A stretch of DNA of 5,071 nt from PVC group bacterium. Its GTDB lineage: Bacteria; Verrucomicrobiota; Kiritimatiellia; SS1-B-03-39; UBA6053. Both the position numbers and the translations under genes were made by a program. Where the stretch lies: assembly GCA_003565815.1 (NCBI GenBank), contig PXAS01000037.1, forward strand, positions 1 to 5,071. Reading direction: 5' to 3'. The notes below the pieces were generated by a model. The model saw only the letters and a program-made list of their open reading frames with translations, had not been told where the DNA came from and made no database searches. The stretch's first letter is position 1. Each line of letters starts with the position of its first letter. This document shows positions 1 to 5,071 of this stretch, in pieces.

Positions 1-74
1 GCCAGGTGATGGAACATTGCGAAGGTGTAAACCTTGTCCACATCTGCACTGCCCTCCAAAATACGGTAGCCCAC
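1..74 (-). CDS. possible 5' end of a gene leaving the window (partial, doubtful)
   Basis: A minus-strand frame is open from 197 to the left edge. Its last part reads like protein: GYRILEGSADVDKVYTFAMF, then HHL. No ATG occurs before the one at 17-15; a GTG at 74-72 is another possible start and is the one used here. A competing frame has an ATG at 43-41 with a good ribosome site (GGAGGG, 57-52) eight bases before it, but its product (MWTRFTPSQCSIT) looks less natural. A plus-strand frame across 3-86 is also open up to a TAG. I recognise no family. It would lie downstream of the M23 peptidase gene on the same strand. It could equally be a gene remnant or chance. Confidence 0.2.
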   Translation of the reverse strand, partial: MGYRILEGSADVDKVYTFAMFHHL

Positions 75-98
75 CAATACTGTTAGCCTGCAAAAGCC

Positions 99-208
99 TT
101 CACCACCAAATTTCGCAAAAAAAGAGGAAAAATATACTGAACTTTGGTGATGACTTCTTGATGCTACGTCACATCGGCTATGTTCCAAAAAAACATATCA
201 TCACCAAA
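99..208 (-). promoter_or_regulatory. three-copy TTTGGTGATGA motif, possible attenuator or operator array
   Basis: Read on the minus strand, copy A (208-198) is TTTGGTGATGA, copy B (153-143) is its exact reverse complement, and copy C (110-100) is TTTGGTGGTGA, one base different from A. B can pair with A over 11 perfect base pairs, or with C over 11 pairs including one G-U pair. The two stems exclude each other. T-rich tracts lie between B and C (TATATTTTT and a run of seven T). This layout resembles a transcription attenuator or a structured leader in front of the possible gene at the left edge. Three sites for a DNA-binding regulator are the main alternative. I matched no known riboswitch family. 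Confidence 0.3.
143..208. repeat. inverted repeat able to fold as a three-way junction
   Basis: Positions 143-153 pair with 198-208 over 11 bp without mismatch. Directly inside the right arm, 192-197 (AACATA) pairs with 179-184 (TATGTT), closing a 7-base loop of CCAAAAA. The 25 bases left over on the left side (154-178) hold a small stem of their own, GATG 160-163 with CATC 172-175. The right arm is therefore continuous for 17 bases while the left arm is split by an insertion. The pairing is visible in the sequence; the role is unknown. Confidence 0.45.
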
Positions 209-297
209 AGAAGCAACAAAATAAAAAAATCCAAATTACAGAAGGATATAAATAATAGGAAATTTTAGTTACATGTTTGGGTGATACTTTAAAATAA

Positions 298-327
298 TAT
301 AAAGTTATATTTTTCCCTCCTTGTCAA
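298..327 (-). promoter_or_regulatory. weak promoter-like sequence
   Basis: On the minus strand a perfect TTGACA (327-322) is followed after 18 bases by TTTATA (303-298), in very AT-rich DNA just past the stop codon of the M23 gene. It could drive transcription leftward through the three-copy motif toward the left edge. AT-rich DNA makes such matches easily, and the -10 box is poor. Confidence 0.2.
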
Positions 328-335
328 ATTCCAAG

Positions 336-3317
336 TCATTCAGGAGCTACTTCCCACAAAACTTTTTCAGGATCAGTGGGATCTGGAAAGTATGGGTCAA
401 CTAGTAAGGTATTTGAGCCACTTGGTGCTAACGTGTCATCCTGAAGTTTTCTCACACCAAAATGAAGATGCACTGCGCCTTCAGAGCCTTTATCGCCAAC
501 TTTTCCAATCTTCTGACCCCGCACAACATACGAAAATCCTTTATCCCTCAAATCTTGTAGTACATCTGAAGATATGCTGTCCGCATGGAGATAGAATGTG
601 ATGTAACCGCTTTCGTGAATAATGTAAACAGCATGATACTTATCCCAATGAGTCTGGGTTTGGCTATATCGATATGTAAAATTATTTCCCTTAATCTCGC
701 TCGGCAGATCTGTGTCATTGCGCCTCCACACACCATTAGTATCTGTCGATGATTTCGCAGTGAAATCCGTGAGCGGGAACAGAAATCCGCTTGCCACAGC
801 AAGTATATCTTTACCACGTTCTACAGCGAAATCGTAACCATTATGTCCATCGTAGAATACGTGAGTGTTTTCACCGCCAACTAAACCATCGTCATATTTA
901 AACGGAAAAGAAAGGGCTCCACCATGTGGTGCCGCGTAACCTAGCAAGCCGGTTCCTTTATAATCATGCACATGATCTTCATAAACAACTCCACGAAAAG
1001 TAATCTGCCCATTTTTACTTTCGTCCATATCAGGCATAGCGACAATGCGGGTGTGATATGGGTTCATCTTTGCTATTGGAAATTGAAAGGTCGGTGTTGG
1101 GTCGATATAATGGGCACGATAGAATAAAGCAGAATGTTGTGCTAAGATCCGTCCGCGTATTATTGTCTCATATGTATCGATAGGAAATTCACCCAGTATT
1201 TCCCAATTCTCAAGATCTGAAGATATTTCTACCCGACACATTCCTGCTGGAGAAGGTGTTTGGATGTTAAATGTAAAATTATTAGTTTCTTCACCTGCCG
1301 CATGCGCCACGTTAATGAGTCTAAATGAGGGAGGAGATTGCATGTCATGCGTGGGTGTTTCTAACGGATTAGATTCTACAATTGGAGTAGTATAAAAATA
1401 AAGAGTGTTCGAAACTTGGGTTTCTTTGCCTCCAGAGATGCCAACCATGTTCCATCGATAGTCAGTTCCGTGATTTAAAACACCTTCCGGGACTTTGTGA
1501 GAATTACCATCAATATTCTCTACTGAGTAAATAATATGTGAGGTCCCGAATGGCCTCTTGCTAATGTAAACTGAAAAACTAGAATTATCCTGCGTATCCC
1601 AAGACAACATTGGCGTGAGAGAAGATACTTTAACTCCTGGGTTGTATCCTGCTCCAGGATCAAGGGCGACTGGCGGCAGTGTGGATGCCGTAGATATTTG
1701 AAAGTAAAGTGAATTCGAAATAGAGCTTTCTCCACCATCGTTTTTTGAAACCATGTTCCATTTATAACGTTCACCAGAAACGAGATATCCATTGGGGATG
1801 GTGTGGGAAGTTCCTGTAAGTGATTCATGTGAGTAAACGATGTTACTTGTTCCATAAGGAAATCGACTTATGTACAAGCCATACGTAGTAGCATCAAGAG
1901 TGGTCTGCCAGATAAATTTGGGGGAGGTTGTGGCAATTATCTCGCCGGGCGATTGAGTTGAGCCTATAGACGTGATTACAGGGGCATCAGGTGGTGTGAC
2001 AGGTTCTTCGGGCATAGTGATTGTGACAGCATTGGAATCAGTGGAACCGTCAGCATTAGACGCTCGGATATAATAGGTATATGTTTCACCCGGAGCAAGG
2101 TTCAAATTGTTTAGGTAGGTAGTGCCGCTGATGCCAGATGTGTATACTTCATCGTTACGATACAGCGCATATGAACCAGCATCCTCCGAAGGAGTCCAAT
2201 AGAGATTAACTGCAGGACCAGCTGGCGGCTGTGCATCCCAATAAGGTGGATCGTAACTAAGTGAAAAATCACCGGGAGGTCCTCCGGGAGTTGTGTTGGT
2301 AACTTCGTCTGAATATGCCGAATTCCCAATCGAATTGTATGCTCGAACCCTATATATGTAGGTTGTGTTGGGCATTACAGAGTAGTCTGTGTAGAAAGCT
2401 GTAGAATCCGAATTCGAACCCGTAGTGCCAATCTGGCTCCAAGAACCTGAAATAACTCGCCGCTCGATCTTGAACCCGTTTTCGTTAGATGAATTGTCAT
2501 TCCATCCAAGTACTATCCTGTCTGAGAAGGCTTGTGTCCCAAGGTTTGATGGTGCGACCGGAATTCCTTCCATTTGAAAGTAGAGGCGGGTGCTATAAGA
2601 ACTCCATCCGGCAGAGTTCTTCGCCCGCATATTCCAGCGGTATTTAGTATTGGACTCTAAAATACCTGAGGGAAGAGTAAATGAAGTTGTGCTTCCAATT
2701 GCTTCATTCTCGTAAACGACGTTACTTGAGCCGTATGGATATTTACTGATATAAAGCCCGTAGCCAGTGGCGCCAGAAACTGAAGACCACCGGAAGCGCG
2801 GTGTGAAGTCGTCCTCAGTTGTTCCCGGACTTAATGAAGAGCCTGGTGATGTAAGTGAGGGCTCTGAGGGTGGAGAAACCTCTGTATAATAAATAGTGAT
2901 GGACCATCGATCTAAGTATCCAATGTCATCAGCTTCATAGTCTCGTACATAAAGATACCAGGTATTGTTGACTGGCAATCCATTAAATTCAGAGGTTGAT
3001 GTACTTCTGGATGGATTTTGAGAAGATCCTCCTTCCCTATCCCAAAGGCGTGCTGAATTAGAATACGATCCAACCTCGAGATCGACAATAAGATCTCCTG
3101 AGAAAGTATGAACAATATCAAAATCTACATCGATTCCAGTAATGGTGGCACCTGGAGGTGCCCCTGAAATATTTATTGTGCTGTATACCCATCCCCCATT
3201 GTCAGGGATAGGAATATCTGTAGTATTCGATCCAGACGCTGAATCGGCATGGAGGACGCTGGTTATAAAGAGTGAAGTGTAGACAGCGGTGATGGTTAGG
3301 ATGAATCGTGAGTTCAT
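336..3317 (-). CDS. secreted multidomain M23 metallopeptidase with P domain and Fn3-like repeats
   Basis: The 993-residue product is probably an exported peptidoglycan endopeptidase. Residues 1-24 are a signal peptide (hydrophobic core, cleavage after LHA). About 30-145 form a proprotein-convertase P domain, with DFDIVHTFSGDLIVDL and a conserved WYLYVRDYEADDIGYLDRW stretch. Fn3-like repeat 1 spans about 154-248, two ordinary Fn3 domains about 254-344 and 348-436, and repeats 2 and 3 about 447-540 and 550-642. A module with EISSDLENWEILG follows at about 681-740. The M23 (LytM-type) domain at about 790-960 keeps H825 and D829 (HxxxD), H911 (YLH) and H950/H952 (HLHFG). By family knowledge H825, D829 and H952 bind zinc, while H911 and H950 serve catalysis. 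An extra stretch of about 45 residues lies at 850-893. The start is supported by the signal peptide and by AAAGGA (3333-3328), 10 bases upstream. No sorting anchor is seen at the C-terminus. The substrate is inferred from the family; a protein target such as an elastin-like matrix is possible. Confidence 0.9.
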   Translation of the reverse strand: MNSRFILTITAVYTSLFITSVLHADSASGSNTTDIPIPDNGGWVYSTINISGAPPGATITGIDVDFDIVHTFSGDLIVDLEVGSYSNSARLWDREGGSSQNPSRSTSTSEFNGLPVNNTWYLYVRDYEADDIGYLDRWSITIYYTEVSPPSEPSLTSPGSSLSPGTTEDDFTPRFRWSSVSGATGYGLYISKYPYGSSNVVYENEAIGSTTSFTLPSGILESNTKYRWNMRAKNSAGWSSYSTRLYFQMEGIPVAPSNLGTQAFSDRIVLGWNDNSSNENGFKIERRVISGSWSQIGTTGSNSDSTAFYTDYSVMPNTTYIYRVRAYNSIGNSAYSDEVTNTTPGGPPGDFSLSYDPPYWDAQPPAGPAVNLYWTPSEDAGSYALYRNDEVYTSGISGTTYLNNLNLAPGETYTYYIRASNADGSTDSNAVTITMPEEPVTPPDAPVITSIGSTQSPGEIIATTSPKFIWQTTLDATTYGLYISRFPYGTSNIVYSHESLTGTSHTIPNGYLVSGERYKWNMVSKNDGGESSISNSLYFQISTASTLPPVALDPGAGYNPGVKVSSLTPMLSWDTQDNSSFSVYISKRPFGTSHIIYSVENIDGNSHKVPEGVLNHGTDYRWNMVGISGGKETQVSNTLYFYTTPIVESNPLETPTHDMQSPPSFRLINVAHAAGEETNNFTFNIQTPSPAGMCRVEISSDLENWEILGEFPIDTYETIIRGRILAQHSALFYRAHYIDPTPTFQFPIAKMNPYHTRIVAMPDMDESKNGQITFRGVVYEDHVHDYKGTGLLGYAAPHGGALSFPFKYDDGLVGGENTHVFYDGHNGYDFAVERGKDILAVASGFLFPLTDFTAKSSTDTNGVWRRNDTDLPSEIKGNNFTYRYSQTQTHWDKYHAVYIIHESGYITFYLHADSISSDVLQDLRDKGFSYVVRGQKIGKVGDKGSEGAVHLHFGVRKLQDDTLAPSGSNTLLVDPYFPDPTDPEKVLWEVAPE
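1392..1670 (-). repeat. protein repeat copy 3 (FSVYISKRPFG type) in the M23 gene
   Basis: Encodes residues about 550-642. Landmarks are FSVYISKRPFGTSHIIY (581-597), YRWNM (620-624) and LYFY. It follows copy 2 directly and is the most diverged of the three. Confidence 0.7.
1698..1979 (-). repeat. protein repeat copy 2 (YGLYISRFPYG type) in the M23 gene
   Basis: Encodes residues about 447-540. Landmarks are YGLYISRFPYGTSNIVY (479-495), YKWNM (518-522) and LYFQ. It is nearly colinear with copy 1, and the SPGE/SPGT lead-in before the first strand is shared. Confidence 0.75.
2574..2858 (-). repeat. protein repeat copy 1 (YGLYISKYPYG type) in the M23 gene
   Basis: Encodes residues about 154-248. 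Landmarks are YGLYISKYPYGSSNVVY (186-202), YRWNM (226-230) and a closing LYFQ. The fold is probably fibronectin-III-like. This copy is separated from copies 2 and 3 by two ordinary Fn3 domains. Confidence 0.75.
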
Positions 3318-4040
3318 TTGGTATAGTTCCTTTTTGCAGTGTTAAACATGAACCTAGTCAGTGATAGCAATGAAACCTTCGCTGTGCTTGATGCAGTTGC
3401 TGGAAGGTCTTGTAATACCCGTTTTCTAGGACAAAGAATAAATTTGACTTTTTTCACAAGCTGTAGCCAGCAACGTTGGATAATACTCCCAATATTTTTA
3501 TTATAGATGCAACCCTCGAAAATAGAGTTTTGTGAATGTAACAATCTGTAAATGTGATTGTTTTCCCAGTGGCTAATAATGTTACTGAAATCAGGAGTTA
3601 CGGTAGAAGCCTGAATACGACATGAATCGCCCAATGATGGATAGAAAATTGCTTTTATCGCCGTGAAAGAGAGAGTCGGTTTCGGGGTTGTGACAGTGGC
3701 TAGCATGTGGAATCTATGGAGGATATAGGAGTGGATGTCAAGCTGAAGCGGCTGTCCCCATCCAGGCAGGGCAACTCAGGGCCTGCCAGCATGAAATGAC
3801 ACAAAGCACTTCCCCAGCAAAGGCACAAGCCTCAGCGTAAAACAATACGAGTGCTGGATTGTAGTCGGGAAACGGGTTCTTCCCATACGGTTCGCAGACC
3901 CAATCCCCGCCCATTAGTTGGTTAGGCTCTGTCATTTGAGAATCAGCAAACTTATGGATTGTGATCTTACTAAAGACGACATTTCCCCGAAATCCCCCGC
4001 CTTCCCCCGTTATATATACGTAGACCCCTTCCTGTCCAAC

Positions 4041-4066
4041 GCCCGCCCCAACCAGCGGGCTTTTTT
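4041..4066 (+). terminator. rho-independent terminator in the leader of the nuclease operon
   Basis: Stem GCCCGC (4041-4046) pairs perfectly with GCGGGC (4055-4060) around an 8-base loop and is followed at once by six T (4061-4066). It works on the plus strand only, since the other strand lacks a T tail. It lies 38 bases before the start codon at 4105. It either ends transcription arriving from the left or acts as an attenuator of the operon. Confidence 0.8.
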
Positions 4067-4092
4067 GTGCCCTGATTTTCACAACCCCAACC

Positions 4093-4098
4093 AAGGAG
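4093..4098 (+). promoter_or_regulatory. ribosome binding site of the 159-residue protein gene
   Basis: AAGGAG lies six bases before the ATG at 4105, a near-ideal Shine-Dalgarno sequence that fixes this start. Confidence 0.8.
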
Positions 4099-4104
4099 AA
4101 TCCC

Positions 4105-4584
4105 ATGGCCGTCTTACTTGAACTCACCTACGGCAAGAAACTCGGGCTGCCCATGTACAGCAGCCACAACTTCAGTGTCTCGCTGAAGGCCGAAGTCGCG
4201 TCCCTCGACGACATCCCCGGCGAGGTCCGGCGCGTTTACGATATCCTCCAGCAGTCCGTGGACGAGCAGATCGTTCACCCCGGCTTCATTCCGGGCATGG
4301 AGGAGGCCCCGCCCAGCAACGTGGTGCAGATGCCCACCCAAGCCCACAAACCCACCAACGGCGACTGGACCTGCTCGCCCAAGCAGAAGGAGCTGATCCT
4401 CAAGCTCGTGGACGAAAACCAGATGGACCGCCACAAGGTGGACCAGCTTGCCCAGGAGCGCTTCGGTCGCGGTGTCACCCTCCTGAACAAGCTGGAGGCC
4501 TCCGGGCTCATCGACGAGCTGATGAAGCTCTCGGGCCGCGAACCCACCCGCAAACGCGGTGCTCCCCAGCGGAGGGCAGCATGA
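4105..4584 (+). CDS. small phage/plasmid-type DNA-metabolism accessory protein (hypothetical)
   Basis: Encodes 159 residues with no signal peptide or membrane segment, so probably cytoplasmic. Residues about 6-56 (LTYGKKLGLPMYSSHNFSVS, then LKAEV, ending in a helix RRVYDILQQSVDEQI) resemble the small proteins with a 'YGRKxNLGNYES' opening that I know from phage and plasmid replication or recombination clusters. A proline-rich linker follows (60-88). Residues 91-142 (SPKQKELILKLVDENQ, then LNKLEASGLIDELMKL) resemble the short helical 'KQ...EAS-LI' motif often found at the C-termini of phage DNA-binding or recombination proteins. The tail (146-158) is rich in arginine and lysine. The stop overlaps the next start by four bases (ATGA), so the two are translationally coupled. 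GC content is far above that of the left part. A link to nucleic acid is inferred; no catalytic site is visible. Confidence 0.8.
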   Translation: MAVLLELTYGKKLGLPMYSSHNFSVSLKAEVASLDDIPGEVRRVYDILQQSVDEQIVHPGFIPGMEEAPPSNVVQMPTQAHKPTNGDWTCSPKQKELILKLVDENQMDRHKVDQLAQERFGRGVTLLNKLEASGLIDELMKLSGREPTRKRGAPQRRAA

Positions 4585-5071
4585 GCGAGACCACTACCAT
4601 CCTCCGCAGCGGCCCGGCGTTCGACGACAGTCAGCCGGGGGATCCGCTGGAATACCTCAGCGCCTCCCGGCTCAAGTCCTTCCTCACCTGCCGTCTCAAG
4701 TTCTACTACGAGAAGGTGCTGGGACTCAAATCCCCGACCAGCCCCAACCTGCACATCGGCAAGTGCGTTCACGCGGCGCTGGAGGGCTTCCACCAGTCCG
4801 TGTGGCGCGGGGACAGTCCGACTCCCGAAGAGGTCCTGAACGGCTACAAGGCCGCCTACACGCAACAGGAAGAGGAGGAGTCCGTCGATTACGGTGAGAA
4901 AAACCGTGACGACTGTTTCGCCACGGGGGAACGGGTGGTCAAAGCCTACCTCGAATCCCCGCTCGCCCTCGATCCCCGCCGCATTCTTGGAGTGGAGGTG
5001 TATCTCCGCTCCGAGGACGCGCGTCTGCCGCTTCCACTGGTGGGCGTGCTCGACCTCGTCCGCGAGGGCAA
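4581..5071 (+). CDS. RecB/Cas4-like PD-(D/E)XK nuclease (5' part, cut by window edge)
   Basis: The first 163 residues are present. LSASRLKSFLTCRLKFYYEKVLGL (26-49) is the standard opening of PDDEXK_1-type nucleases. IGKCVHAALEGF (59-70) carries the conserved motif-I histidine (H64). GVEVYL (E139) and LVGVLDLVREG (153-163, D158) match the second helix-strand and the metal-binding aspartate strand. The (D/E)XK strand and QxxxY motif would lie beyond the window, so catalytic completeness cannot be judged. C37 is placed like the first Fe-S cysteine of Cas4/AddB proteins, but the C-terminal cysteines are out of view. The start is set by GGAGG (4571-4575), five bases upstream, and by the ATGA overlap. 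The likely role is DNA end-processing in recombination, replication or defence of a mobile element. Frame 4559-4897 is a shadow of this gene. Confidence 0.88.
   Translation, partial: MSETTTILRSGPAFDDSQPGDPLEYLSASRLKSFLTCRLKFYYEKVLGLKSPTSPNLHIGKCVHAALEGFHQSVWRGDSPTPEEVLNGYKAAYTQQEEEESVDYGEKNRDDCFATGERVVKAYLESPLALDPRRILGVEVYLRSEDARLPLPLVGVLDLVREG

Larger units (their letters stand above)
3318..4104. other. 787-base junction region without a convincing gene
   Basis: The first part (3318-3710) is AT-rich and acts as upstream region of the M23 gene. It has an inverted repeat, ACCTTC 3375-3380 with GAAGGT 3403-3408, and a lone TATAAT on the minus strand (3505-3500) without a clear -35 box. A 130-codon minus-strand frame covers it but lacks a ribosome site and protein-like character. 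The second part (3711-4040) is more GC-rich. It holds a minus-strand frame at 3738-3935 encoding 65 residues (with GGDWVCEPYGKNPFPDYNPA and five cysteines) that also lacks a ribosome site, and a small inverted repeat GGCAGG/CCTGCC (3765-3770, 3782-3787). I see no tRNA, no transposase and no clear attachment-site duplication. The region probably spans the boundary of an inserted element. Confidence 0.5.

Noticed and set aside
22..35. AAGGT-GTAA-ACCTT hairpin
   Set aside because: Five base pairs with no T tract or conserved context; likely chance within a possible coding frame.
17..268. 83-codon plus-strand frame at the left edge
   Set aside because: It starts at TTG without a ribosome site, and its second half is a lysine- and asparagine-rich translation of AT-rich non-coding DNA.
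286..305. terminator for the M23 gene (ACTTTA/TAAAGT hairpin)
   Set aside because: The stem is only six mostly A-T pairs, and the T run lies on the wrong side for minus-strand transcription.
3314..3706. 130-codon minus-strand frame overlapping the M23 start by ATGA
   Set aside because: The overlap looks like coupling, but the frame has no ribosome site, lies in AT-rich leader DNA, and the product has no recognisable domain or protein-like composition. It would also make an odd partner directly in front of a signal peptide gene.
3885..3912. tRNA fragment (GGTTCGCAGACC) as an attachment site
   Set aside because: It does not fit a T-arm consensus, and no acceptor or anticodon stem is present.
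3738..3935. group II intron remnant
   Set aside because: The minus-strand text TGCGAACCGTATGGGAAG recalled intron domain sequences, but the matching complementary arm and domain V are absent.
4275..4865. 196-codon minus-strand frame opposite the two right-hand genes
   Set aside because: It is a shadow, expected in GC-rich coding DNA. The plus-strand genes have ribosome sites, a coupled overlap and recognisable motifs.
4581..5071. Calling the nuclease Cas4 and inferring a CRISPR system
   Set aside because: Only the first 163 residues are visible, the Fe-S cysteine set cannot be checked, and there is no CRISPR array or other cas gene in the window.

Overview
The window appears to join two unlike pieces of bacterial DNA. 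Positions 1 to about 3700 are AT-rich: hand counts of single 60-base lines give about 42% GC inside the large gene and about 25% in part of the left non-coding stretch. From about 4105 to the right edge the DNA is GC-rich, with sample lines at 62-68%. The large gene product carries a short 'SSDLENW' module that I associate with secreted proteins of Verrucomicrobiota and relatives, so a Verrucomicrobiota-like host is my best guess. This is an inference, not a proof.

Left part. One gene dominates (336-3317, minus strand). It encodes a 993-residue secreted multidomain protein: signal peptide, proprotein-convertase P domain, five fibronectin-III-like domains (three belonging to one distinctive repeat family), the SSDLENW module, and a C-terminal M23 zinc peptidase domain with all expected catalytic residues. 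It is probably a cell-wall (peptidoglycan) hydrolase with adhesive or binding modules. Downstream of it, 1-335 has no complete gene. It holds a weak promoter-like sequence, one sequence motif present three times (two copies in one direction, one inverted) that can form alternative stems, and possibly the first codons of a further minus-strand gene leaving the window.

Middle. Positions 3318-4104 have no convincing gene. They hold the leader of the large gene, a doubtful 65-codon minus-strand open frame, and, near the right end, a clear plus-strand rho-independent terminator only 38 bases before the next start codon.

Right part. Two plus-strand genes overlap by four bases (ATGA) and so form an operon. 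The first encodes a 159-residue protein resembling small accessory proteins of phage or plasmid DNA-metabolism clusters. The second, cut by the window edge, encodes a RecB/Cas4-like PD-(D/E)XK nuclease. Together they look like the first genes of a mobile-element recombination or replication module. The change in base composition, the empty junction and the terminator all fit an element boundary near 3700-4100.
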